Positions 11,285-21,717 of a DNA stretch of 64,000 nucleotides are shown here, piece by piece. The notes beneath the pieces are model-generated. The model was not told the origin of the DNA and did not search any database. It saw only the letters and a list, made by a program, of their open reading frames with translations. This DNA comes from Cliona cf. orientalis (taxonomy: Eukaryota; Porifera; Demospongiae; Clionaida; Clionaidae). Made by a program: the position numbers and the translations under genes. Within the stretch, counting starts at the first letter, position 1; the number at the start of each line of letters is the position of its first letter. The stretch lies in NCBI GenBank assembly GCA_963930775.1, contig OZ005703.1, forward strand, positions 4,960,001 through 5,024,000, in the 5' to 3' direction.

Positions 11285-13438
11285 AATAAAGATTGGGATT
11301 CTATAATTATGACAGAAAACATAGATGATGCGTGGGAAGCTTGGCTACAGCAATTTATGTCAATTATGAACCAGTTTATACCCAATTGTTCTCTGCAAAA
11401 TAGACAAAACCTGCCCTGGCTCACAAAGTCTCTGATTAAGTCGATTAAGAAACGAAATCTGCTCTATAAAAAAGCGAAGAAATCTGGCAGCTTCAGAAGT
11501 TACAAGCTAGCCCGCAATAAGACTCTAGCAGACATCCGATCAGCTAAACTTTCCTACTTCCGCAAATTAAATCCACGAGATCCAAAGAAATTTTGGAAAG
11601 CTGTCAAGTGCCTCAACAAAAGACCCAACTTGATGCCAACACTAACTCTTGGTGACACAACTGCAGTAACAGAAAGTGAAAAAGCGAACCTCCTAAATTC
11701 CTATTTTCACTCATGCTTCAACAAGTCTCATACTCCGATAACACCCTCAGCCTGTTTGCAACTTTCTCCTGCAGCAGATCTTCTGTTCTGAAGACGAAGT
11801 GTTTGACCTCTTGGCAACCCTGGATGTGTCCAAGTCCACTGGACCTGACGGAATCTCAGCCAGGATGCTGAAGTTCACAGCAACCAGCATAACCCCTTCT
11901 GAATCAGTGACTAAGCTGTTCAACCAATCAATTATTCAGGCCCGAGTACCATCCCTTTGGAAAAAATCTGTTATCGTTCCTGTCCTGAAAACATCAGATG
12001 TAACTACACCAACCAATTATCGTCCAATCTCGCTCTTACCTATCATCAGCAAACTCCTGGAAAGACACATTTATTCACTTATCGTACACCACCTGCAAGC
12101 AAATGACATCCTGACAATCTCTCAATGGGGATTCTTGGAGGGAAGATCCACTGTAACTGCTCTAATAAAATGCACAGATGATTGGCTAAAAAGCTTAGAA
12201 GACGGAAATGATACGTGCGCAATTTTCTTTGACTATCGTAAAGCTTTTGACTCTGTCCCTCATCGCCCACTGATAGTGAAACTACGATCCCATGGTGTCG
12301 ACGATTGCATTGTCAACTGGGTCAAAACTTACTTAGCTGAAAGATGTGAAGTTGTTGCAGTTGATGGAGTGGAATTGGATCCCTTGCCAGTCCTCTCTGG
12401 GGTTCCCCAGGGCTCTGTTCTCGGACCACTACTCTTCCTAATTTACATCAATGATCTTCCACATGCTATTCAAGATGAATTTGCCCAATTAACCTCTTTG
12501 CTGATGACCTTCTCCTTTATCAAATAATTACCTCTGCAGCAGACTATCTCCTCATGCAAGAAATGATTTGTATAATTGAGCAATGGACATCAGGAAATTA
12601 CCTCAGTTTCAACACCTCCAAGTGCAAATGTATGATTATCTCGTGCAAGAGAAATCCTCCTCTGCCAGATATTCCCTTACAGTTGTGTGAAAGTGCCCTG
12701 GAAAGAGTTAACAGCTACAAGTATCTCGGAGTCTTGCTTTCTTGTGATCTGTCCTGATCTCTGCATGTTGAATTTGCCGGTCAAAAAGCTCGGAGAGTAT
12801 TGAGCTTGTTCTATAGAAGATTTTATGGTCAAGCGTCCCAGGATTCGTTAAAACAGCTATATCTATCTCTTGTACGACCGCATTTAGAGTATGCTAGCCA
12901 GGTGTGGGATCCTCACCTTGCCAAAGATAGAAATGCCTTGGAAAAAGTGCAAAAAATCATGTGCAAATTGGCTACTTCTAAATGGAATAGCAGCTATGAG
13001 GAGCTGCTGGATTTGACAGATTTAAAGCCCCTCCAGGACAGAAGGTTAGAATCTAAGCTAGGACTGCTGTTCAAGTTGGTTCACAATCTCTATAATGATG
13101 CTGTTACAGCATTATTGTCCAACAGATTCCAGTTTGCCACAGTATGGGGGAAGAAGGAGGCCATATAGGCATTAGTACAAGCAAATGGTCTCGACAGCTG
13201 CAAGGAGTTGGAGTTCCTATTGCACCGGCTATTAGTACGGAAAGACCACGAGTTATCCGGGAAGAAGCACAAGTCCTTCGTGCAAACTGTTAGTAACTAA
13301 TTAATTTTAACTGCTCTCATTTTATTATATACATGTAGTTTAACTAGGGTAGCTACACACCTGTATTAGCTTTAGTAGCTATTGTGTATCCATTGCATAT
13401 TAATAATTATTGCATAAAGTATTATAAGCAGAAAAAAA
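11285..13438 (+). mobile_element. 5'-truncated CR1/Jockey-type LINE
   Basis: The translation begins inside the linker between endonuclease and reverse transcriptase (DWDSII ... NLPWLTKSLIKSIKKRNLLY), aligning with the full-length LINE at 26217-30391. RT motifs present: FFDYRKAFDSVPH, GVPQGSVLGPLLFLIYINDL, and a damaged ADD box. The frame breaks at about 11791-11799, 12527, 12757 and 13168. A segment at about 13097-13290 is inverted: the conserved FACTNAYM ... NWNLL region reads only on the minus strand. The 3' UTR motif CTATTGTGTATCCATTGC matches the full-length element's CTATTGTGTATCCACTGC, and the copy ends in a short A-rich tail. It is dead, and was inserted after the segmental duplication. 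Confidence 0.88.
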
Positions 13439-13799
13439 CAGATTCTAGATCTACTTTGGTATCCCTGTATATAGACTCCCATATTATCTAGTTTGGTAAA
13501 GCTGTATGGTGGGGCTGCATGCTGAGGTTTTTCATAATGAATAGCTACGTGATTTCCAATCAGAAGTAACTGTCCTTAAGTACTAGAACAATAGATCTTC
13601 AAAAATGAAGGAATGGTATTTTAAAGTGAAAATAATGTAGCTATATCAGTGTTTTGTTTCAAGAATATTACAGTTATACCAAGAGGATATAAGAGGAGAG
13701 ACTGGAAAATAATATTAAAGGGATTAGTCTCATCAAATTGGATATTTCATTAATGCCCAGACTATTAAAACAAGATGAGTAATGACACATTGTCAATAT

Positions 13800-14860
13800 T
13801 GATAGAGATTGCCACTGATACTAATCTGACTTATTATATATGAACAGATACAAGAGGTATACGGACAACCTCTATCAATAGAAGTAAACGTAGAGAATGT
13901 GCTAAGATACATTCAAGCTCTCTGCTATAATATCATCAACCTTTGTTTTGGACTTTTCATTAATCTCTTTGTGATAGTGCTCACTCTTCACTTTAAGAAG
14001 CTACAGAATATCACATTTCTCCTTGGACTCCAGGTATGTATTAGTGACATGCTCAATGGTGCAATATTTCTTCCTACATCCGCAACGAATGCCATTGCTG
14101 ATTGTTTTGTATTCACTGGCCTCTGCTCTGTGTTTGGGTTTGCTCTCTTCTTTCTTGGTCATGCTAGAACCTACCTCATGTTTGTATTGGTTCTTGATCG
14201 CTTTTTTACTGTCTTTGTACCATTTTGGTACCAACGACAGTGGGTCAGAGTGATCCTTTTTCTCTCTCTTGGAGCTTGGATCTTGGCGTTTGTCGTTGCT
14301 TTGGTACCAGTATAAAGGGTGTACTGGACTGCTACTCAGTTGAACGTAGCAGTTGGGGCTGTTATCCCAGTCAAGGATGCTACCACCAGAGGGCCTGTTT
14401 GACCTACACAATGCATGGACAGTCCCAACATTTGCAGTGTAATTTCCCTAGTCATGTATCTCTTTTCTGTAAAGCAAAGAAGTTACGAAATTAGGTAGCT
14501 ATACCTTACCAGCCAGATAGTAGTGCAGAAGAAGAGAGAGAAGCAACTGCATAAAAGCTAAAGCAAGAACGAAGAGCTAACGTTACATTCTTTCAGGCTT
14601 CTCTATCTTGCTTTGATTGGAGTCTCGCTTCCTCCAGCAATTTTTCTGCTAATTGGCTGGGCACTTGTCTCTGTTGGTGGTGTAATTTTTCCCTCATCTT
14701 ACAGAGCTGTAGAGATATATTAGCTGGCTCCTCATTTTCTACGTTAATTTTTATTGACCCTATATTAATAATAGTCATCATGAGAAATAAAGACTACAGA
14801 GAAGTTATCAAGAAGATGCTAAACAAAATAAAGGGTCAACCAACGGGGGAAGTACGGCTA
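13800..14860 (+). pseudogene. Decayed class A (rhodopsin-like) GPCR, copy 2
   Basis: The best-preserved part is 13899-14315. It gives TM1 (INLCFGLFINLFVIVLTL), TM2 (LLGLQVCISDM with the conserved Asp), TM3 ending in LDRF (DRY-like), ICL2 and TM4 (GAWILAFVVALVPV). A TAA then follows directly. The second extracellular loop, ICL3 (GAEEEREATA, then a stop), TM6 (LIGVSLPPAIFLLIGWALVSV) and TM7 (IDPILIIVIMRN) read in different frames. The stop after TM4 is shared in position with copy 1, so inactivation, or an unrecognised intron, may predate the duplication. Copy 2 keeps DRF where copy 1 has DHF. Confidence 0.7.
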
Positions 14861-14989
14861 AGTGGACACCCAAACTCCTCCTACATGTAGCCTACATGTT
14901 TACCATTGCCACACAAAACCATAAATTTATGTTGGGTGTCCATGCAACAATTATAGCCATTTCTGATTCACATTATTATGAAAAACATG

Positions 14990-15360
14990 ACCACATCCTA
15001 CTTCCAATCTTATCGTCAACAATTCTAATTGCACTGTATAATATATCAACACGAGTATTTTGGACACCTTGTTGTTCGCTTATTTAGCGTACATCTGCGC
15101 AATTTTATCACAAGAATCACAGTCATCTATTCTTTCTTCATAATCTACATGTAATTACTTTTTCTATCCCTCCATTTATGTTCGGATTAATTCTACTAGG
15201 CTTTCGAACATAATATTATTATTTTATTAACTAAATTACCGGTACCTAGAAAGTTCTCCTTTGTTATTAAATTTCTCAGCAGGAGATATTCTCTCAGTGC
15301 CAGTGTGCCAGCCCATGATGATCAACTTCAGCCACTACTGGCTTGGCATAAACAACTAAA
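14990..15360 (+). pseudogene. Scrap of the multi-pass membrane gene family (copy 2)
   Basis: Broken translations match the C-terminal third of the gene at 21718-23466: LSSTILIALYN, VFWTPCCSLI (for ILDTLLLAF), AYICAILSQESQSS (for AYTCAILSPEPQSN), and near 15290-15350 a tail resembling ASVPAHDDQLQPLLA (for EPDDQLEPLL). Several frame changes separate the pieces. Confidence 0.6.
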
Positions 15361-15851
15361 ATCACCATGATTCAATTTATAGTTATCATTTTTATTGAAA
15401 CATAATCATGAATAGAATAGTATAATATTATGCTACACATACATGTATACCCACTATATTGCACCGTTATTATACTGTATAGTTTGCCTATAATAGTATA
15501 TAGAGGAGAATTATGAAAGGAAGCTGTTAAATCATGATAGCTATAATGATATTATACTATAGGATACTAGTAAAACACTCAGGATTGACCATGCATGCAA
15601 TGAATCAGATGTAGAATTGAGCCTGTATTATTTTCAAATTCATACCGTATCAGTGCTAGTTATTCCCAAAAGCATGCTGGAATAACTCAACCAAGTGAAT
15701 CATCCAACTTGAGTCAATACTTACTGAATCGAGTTTCCTTAATCTATTACTCTTTCCCTGTATGAACACAATACCATCTATATATACCATTTTCCCACAA
15801 ATGTGCAAAGCAGCATGGTAGGAAATAATCAAAGGCTTTATCAATAGACAG
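15361..15851. other. Intergenic, no gene recognised
   Basis: AT-rich; nothing protein-like. Part of it (about 15785-15855, CCACAAATGTGCAAAGCAGCATGGTAGGAAATAAT) recurs just upstream of the membrane gene at about 21600-21660, consistent with a shared promoter-proximal segment or repeat. Confidence 0.5.
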
Positions 15852-15859
15852 GCAATGGC

Positions 15860-16314
15860 TATAGGGGTAGGTAAATTATGCCGGTATAATTTCGAGCACA
15901 ATAGGTGTGTGTAAGCATTTGAGAATTATGCTAGCATTATAGGCATAAACTGGCATAATTTTGAGATTTTAGGGCACACAGTTGCAGGTAGCTGCATGTT
16001 CAACACAAGCAAATTGGCCTTGATCATAACGCCTGGAATATAATAATATTGTGGACTGATCAATCAGCTGGTGCCCACTTTTGAATCCAAGCACAGGTAA
16101 AACTAAAATTGCTACACTCGATGATAGTGTAACCAAGTCTCCTTATGTCTCATATCGGTTTTTGTTAACATTATAGTCGGCTCAACTTGAGCATAATGGG
16201 CAATGTATTGGGAATTATAGGTGCCCTTCTTGAGCATTATTAGGGAATTTCTGAGCATTTGAGAATAGCATTATAGGCCAAAAAATTAGCATAATTTACC
16301 TATAGCTACCCTTA
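15860..16314. mobile_element. MITE with 8-bp target site duplication
   Basis: The ends are imperfect inverted repeats: left TATAGGGGTAGGTAAATTATGC, right (reverse complement) TAAGGGTAGCTATAGG then TAAATTATGC. The element is flanked on both sides by the octamer GCAATGGC (15852-15859 and 16315-16322). The interior repeats words such as GCATAATTT and GAGCATT. The length of 455 bp, lack of coding capacity and 8-bp TSD suit a hAT- or P-type non-autonomous element. Confidence 0.75.
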
Positions 16315-16497
16315 GCAATGGCCAACATTATTATAATTTATAATTTTACAAATAATAGCACAAGTCACTTAGGCTATCATTATTGTATGTCATGTAACTG
16401 TTCATAGAGTCAGTCCGTTTTCGAAGATTTCTTGAGTGGCTAGGTACTATCTATGTTTAATAGGCAAAGTGACTGATACTTATAGTGCATGTAACTG

Positions 16498-18830
16498 ATG
16501 CCAAGTTTGACTACCTACAGCCTGTCAGTAATAACCTTCAGTCTGATCCTTGGAGGATCCACAGCAAGCAGTAAAAACACTCAGACCAACTGCTCAACTT
16601 TGTATCTACTCCATGTAGTGCCCTATCCAGATGATGGAGAGAATGCAGGTTGGGATCGGGGCCTGGACCTAGTCCCAGCAGGCCACCTCGCTGCAGACCA
16701 AATAAACAATCACACTGAACTGCTATCAGGATACAAACTAGAGCTTATTGACCTTGATTCAGAGTCTTGTGGAAGAAGTGTTATACCTAAAGCAGTTGTG
16801 AATCTGCACACAGAACTGGTGTCCCCTATTCTCAGTAATAGAAGCCCTTGCCTTGTTGGTATTATTGGACTGTATTGTTCCATAGGACAAACACTCTAGC
16901 TCCCATTATCAGTCACCCTGGGATCAATTAGCTATGTCAAGATGGCTGCTTCCACCTCTCATGAACACCGTCATGATCCTACCTTCAGGGATGTAATTCA
17001 TACCATTGTGTCATCAAGAGTACTACATGAAGCTGTCATTAAAAATTAATGATGATGACCTTTAACTGGAGAAGAATCGGTTTGATATACGATGCTCCGG
17101 GCTTCTATCACCAGACCACATTCAATGATTTTGCACGTAGTGCTGCTTCACTCTCAAATATTGAACTGATTTTACAAGTGCCAATTGTAATATCAGGGCA
17201 GAGTAGTTATCTTGAGCGATTCATCGCTGATGGCATTACTGATACTTTTAATATAATAAACAACCAGGAGGTCCGCATTAGCTACTGGTCCATTACTGAG
17301 GATGAGAGCTCCTTTCTCTTCTGTGAGGTATTCAAAAGAAATTATCTTTGGCCCGGACATGTGTACATCCTTCAAGAAAGCTCCGTAAATACAATACTCA
17401 AAACTGAGACATCGTGCACCCATGAACAGATGATACAAGCAATGGAGGGAGTGTTCTTGCTGCAGTACAGAATCTATGTTGAAAATAACGTAGAACTCTA
17501 TTCTGGATGGACCTATGAAGAATTCCAACAGAGGTATGCTGCTAAGCTAAGGGAAGAGGCAGTGAACAGAATAGATAATGTGAACGAAAACATTTATGCT
17601 AATTCATTATATGATCAAGTCTGGGCTTTTGCACTTGCTCTAAATAGTTCCCTTCTAGATATCGAGGCACAGAATCTATCCTTCGATAATTACGCAATTG
17701 GAAATACGAAAGTAATATCTGGTATCATTAAAGAAAAACTGAGTAAAGTGGACTTTCAGGGCGCAACTGGAAGAATAATGTTTGACAGAAATCAAAGCAT
17801 TCCTTCATTTGTTGATATTAAGCAAATAAAAAACGGGAAAGAAATCCTAATCGGTGTATATGATCCATTTCAAAAGAACATAACTCACCAAAACTTTCCT
17901 GACAGCATACCCAAGGACACTTTTCAGACTGTCTACATCCTGCTTCCACTGTGGCTTGGAAGCTGTATAGTAGTGATTCAATTCACACTTCTGTGCTTGA
18001 TCACCACAAACACAGTGCTACTTCTTCAGTGGAGAGAAATCAAGGCAAGCGGTCCAATCTTGAGCATACCAATCATGATCAGTTGTTACCTTCTGTGTGC
18101 AGCTCCAATCCTTCTTACCGTGAAAGAAATGGTTTTGATACGACTCTACTTACATTTTTGTGACAGTAATGTAATTTAAAAGCAATGGTCACTGTCCATA
18201 GGGATTGATTTGATATTTGCAACTCTTTCATTGAGATTGCTGAGACTATTTCATATCTTTCGGTCCTTTCACAAAACGGGGAAATTCTGGTCAGATAAGT
18301 ATCTATTTCTGTACTTACTTTTGATATGCTCAATAAAAGTACTTCTCCTATTCCTTTGGACTTACTTGGACACCTTACGTCCCAAGATCACTCGAGAGTG
18401 TGTTCCTTCAGCAATACCACCACATTATCAAGTCAGCATCGAATGTGACGGCCAAAACTGGGTATTTTGGCTACTAGCCACATCCTTGTACTCAGGGATT
18501 CTGATTGTCTTTGTGCTGTTTATGGCTACCCAGACTTGCCACATTGAAAAGATTAACTTTAAAGACACAAAAAAGGTGAATGTTTTTATATTTCTCATTA
18601 CGATTATTCTCGCAATAGCTCTAATACTTTGGGTACTTTTTGATGCCCTACGTATGGAAATTGGAGCACATGTATGTGAGTGGTTGGCCTACTTCTCTGT
18701 CACCATGCTGTGTCAACTGTGCCTGTTTTCTCCAAAACTGCTTCCACTGGTTATAAAGAAAATCACGCCGTGCATATATCCACCCACCCTCCATGGATCT
18801 CTATCAAGGAATAAAAGCACCCTCTACTAA
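16498..18830 (+). pseudogene. GABA-B-like class C GPCR, disrupted
   Basis: ATG at 16498 opens a signal peptide (SLSVITFSLILGGSTA) and the start of a Venus-flytrap ligand-binding domain (HVVPYPDD ... GHLAADQINNHTELLSGY). TAG at 16897-16899 ends the frame. The conserved APIISHPGI reads only in a shifted frame at about 16900-16930, after which VKMAASTSHEHRHD reads in the first frame, and a second shift lies at about 17045. From 17049 the second VFT lobe is open (FNWRRIGLIYDAPGFY) through TM1 and TM2, then TAA at 18177-18179 interrupts. The same frame continues to 18830 with the remaining helices (IDLIFATLSLRLLRLFHIF, FVLFMATQT, AYFSVTMLCQLCLF). No convincing intron removes these lesions. The family binds GABA or other small ligands and couples to Gi/o; this copy should not make a full receptor. 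Confidence 0.75.
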
Positions 18831-19160
18831 CCCAGTTGGGAAACAAATCAAACTCCAGTGCCAAACTAGAGCAGTATAAAAGGTTAATATAGAGGATACA
18901 TGGTGTTGATTTGTTAACAATCATTATTATAGCTCCAGAAAAACTAGGGGATCACATTAAATTTACATGTGCGTGTGCATGGGTTGAGCCTGTTACACAC
19001 ACGCACTTATATAATAATTATATATATATACTCTACACTGCGCACCACATTATCATGGATCATAATATATATATATATATGCAGTAATCATGCATCATGG
19101 GACAAGTATTGGTACTTGGCAAGCAAAGACACTACTTTGTTACTCGCAAACTGGCATGTT
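18455..19160 (+). repeat. Tandem duplication unit 1 (3' end of the GABA-B-like gene)
   Basis: This unit and 19270-19975 share the last coding segment, the 3' flank (GGTGTTGATTTG.TAACAATCAT, GGGGATCACATTAAAT) and a distal block (CAGTAATCATGCA.CATGGGA ... GGCATGTTTGATCTACTGGG). Confidence 0.85.
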
Positions 19161-19264
19161 TGATCTACTGGGTATACTGTTCATGTGCATACACGAGTAC
19201 AACATAGGTATACTCATCATCAATGATATTTATTATAGTATCTGGCATTTGTAGCCACTATAGA

Positions 19265-19556
19265 GAATTGCAAAAGTTGGGTATTTTGGCTACTAGCCAC
19301 ATCCTTGTACTCAGGAATTCTGACAGGAATTCTGATTGTCTTTGTGCTGTTTATGGCTACCCAGACTCGCAATAGCTCTACCTCCTCTTTGGGTAGCTAC
19401 TTTTGGTGCACATGTAGCTATGTATATGAGTGGTTGGCCTATTTATCTGTCACCATGCTGTGTCAACTGTGCCTGTTTTTTCCAAAACTGCTTCCACTAG
19501 CTATAAAGAAAATCACACCATGCACCCACACTCCATGGATCTCTATCAAGGAGTAA
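19265..19556 (+). pseudogene. Duplicated 3' fragment of the GABA-B-like receptor
   Basis: The translation repeats the last two helices of the upstream receptor (FWLLATSLYSGIL ... FVLFMATQT ... EWLAYLSVTMLCQLCLFF ... LLPLAIKKITPC). The intervening loop is deleted and AGGAATTCTGAC is duplicated. It lacks a start, ligand domain and first helices. Confidence 0.8.
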
Positions 19557-19975
19557 AAGCACCCTCTACTAACCTGGTTAGGAAAAAAGTCAAATTCCAG
19601 TGCTAAACTAGAGTTATATATAATAATATGATAGGGATGGTGTTGATTTGCTAACAATCATTTATTATAATAGCTACAGAAAAACAAGGGGATCACATTA
19701 AATGTATATGTGCATGTGGGTTGAGTCAGTTACACACATGCACTACCTATTATATACTACTTACTTATTCCATGAAAGTTCTCATAACTGCTTAGTACAC
19801 TCTTAGACTACACATACCATAATATTTTACAAATTATAATGGATCATATATCATATCACACAGTAATCATGCACCATGGGACAAGTATTGGTATACTAGC
19901 TATATAATAGGCGAGCAAAGATGCTACTTTGTTACTCACAAAATGGCATGTTTGATCTACTGGGAGTGGTTGTAT
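19270..19975 (+). repeat. Tandem duplication unit 2
   Basis: Second copy of 18455-19160, in direct orientation and with small indels. Confidence 0.85.
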
Positions 19976-20374
19976 TATAAATTTGTCTATAACGACGCTA
20001 ATTGATTATAAATTTAGCAATCAAGAAACGATAATAATAGTCCTAAAAACGTGTACTAGCCACATGCAGCCTATCAAGTCTGTACTGTATAGCTACATAG
20101 GGCCGACATTCGAATATTTTAGCTCCCTTAACTACACTCTTAGACAATTAGAGAATTGCAAAAGTTGCATGCAGGAGTAGCTACCTATATGTGCTCCAAA
20201 AAGAGAGCTCCAAGTTAAGTATTATCATCATGCAGGAAGTGACATCATCCATGACTGTCACAGTCAATTGCAGCTGTAACTATAGAGCTCTCAAAAGAAC
20301 AGGCACACACAGTGGACCACTTATACAGTTGCTATGACCAAGCGGTCCACAACGATCTGTTTTGGCGTACAAGA

Positions 20375-20900
20375 TTTCAAACACGGATTTCCTGATTTCA
20401 GCTATGATTTCTACTAATGGTTAATTTCCGATTTCAGACAAGATATCCGATTTCAGACCAGATTTCGATCCTTCCTATAGCTATAGTGTTCGATTTCTAC
20501 TTTAATTTCAACGATTTCTTACTATTTGGATTTCTGATTACTGATTTCTGGGATAATTTAGCATGAATACACCTGATAGTAAGTGCATGATAAAATTAAT
20601 TATGGTATAAATTTTAGCTAAATGTACAAAAAATATTGTGTACAGGCTCTTATAAATATGCATGATAATGTCAAAAGTAGCTAACTGAAACACCAAACAA
20701 CCAAACGTTCTTCATTTTGCAACTCGCAATACAGAAACCATTCACTGCATCATAATAATTACTATCATGAGCCCAGCCTCAGGCAATCAGTAAGTAAAGG
20801 TGGGCGGATCTGCAATCGCAAGCGATTTCACCCGATGATTTCTAGTGATTTCTTGATTGATTTCTGTAAGCAAAGTATGACGAGATTTCTTTCATTGCAG
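20375..20900. repeat. GATTTC word arrays
   Basis: The word GATTTC/GATTTCA/GATTTCT recurs at irregular short spacing in two blocks, about 20375-20550 and 20822-20900. The blocks are separated by plain AT-rich sequence. This resembles the word-built subterminal arrays of other elements in the window, but both blocks have the same orientation and no TIR or TSD is evident. Confidence 0.5.
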
Positions 20901-21690
20901 ACCCCTAGAGTATGAGAGTACACCATTATCATGACATTGTCATTATTCATACATCTAGGGTATGCCAAGCATGCCTAAAGAACAGATAAGGCCTAAAGTT
21001 TGAGTCTGAAACGTGGATAAACCCTGGAGAGGGAATAAAAGGACCCTGATAACCATAGTCTCGTTCCCATGCAGACTCCATCTCGCACGCAAGGAATTCA
21101 AAAGGATCTGAGGACATTGTAGACCTTTCTTGGTCTTGCACACCATCACGTGATTGCACATGCTCCACGTGATTGCTGAGCTTGCACAACCAAGAATCAG
21201 CACCAATGTCTCCAGACCTTTTCCTCCTTTCAGTTGGGATGGGGTCTGGGGACAAGACTACAATAACCAACAACCTCCAGGGTTTGTCCTGGGGGGACCG
21301 TGCACAATTTTGGGTTAACAGCGCATTTCCAAAGGGGATACTCGTACATTTTCAAGAGATGAGATTCAGCAATTGAACTTCAGTGAAAGTAGCTATTAAA
21401 GTAGCGTAATCTAATAAGTTTGTCTGTAAAGAGAATCTCTGTTTATTTCACTGCCCTTAATTATATTATTGCAAGTAAGGTTATCAAAACCTGCTATGCT
21501 CTTTAAACAAATGTACTAGTGTGATTACCGGCCCTACACTCAAGTTTTGTGTTTCTAGTCTATCACTAACAAACTATTAATAGTTTCTATACCAGTTTCC
21601 CACAAATGTGCAGAGCAGCATGGTAGGAAATAATTAAAGGTAATCAATAAATAGGCAATTATAGTTCCCTAGAGTCACTTGATAGGCCAA
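20901..21690. other. Intergenic, upstream of the membrane gene
   Basis: Overlapping ORFs on both strands around 20947-21376 show no recognisable domain. A 70-bp segment near 21600-21660 matches about 15785-15855. I see no supportable promoter element. Confidence 0.45.
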
Positions 21691-21717
21691 GGAGTCATGC
21701 AAGAACCAAAGATTACC

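Larger units (their letters stand above)
10805..15360 (+). repeat. Segmental duplication, copy 2 (with LINE insertion)
   Basis: Counterpart of 1268-3400. It starts at the same GTCGAGCAC / ACCATTTATGGTGCACAC landmarks, keeps a TIR-like remnant at about 11090, and resumes at CAGATTCTAGATCTAC (about 13440) after a LINE insertion of about 2.15 kb. It then carries the second GPCR pseudogene and a longer scrap of the multi-pass membrane gene. Copy 2 extends further 3' than copy 1 (to about 15360). Confidence 0.85.

Noticed and set aside
20947-21376. Overlapping ORFs of 67-108 residues on both strands
   Set aside because: No domain, no splice or start support, and no paralogue in the window.
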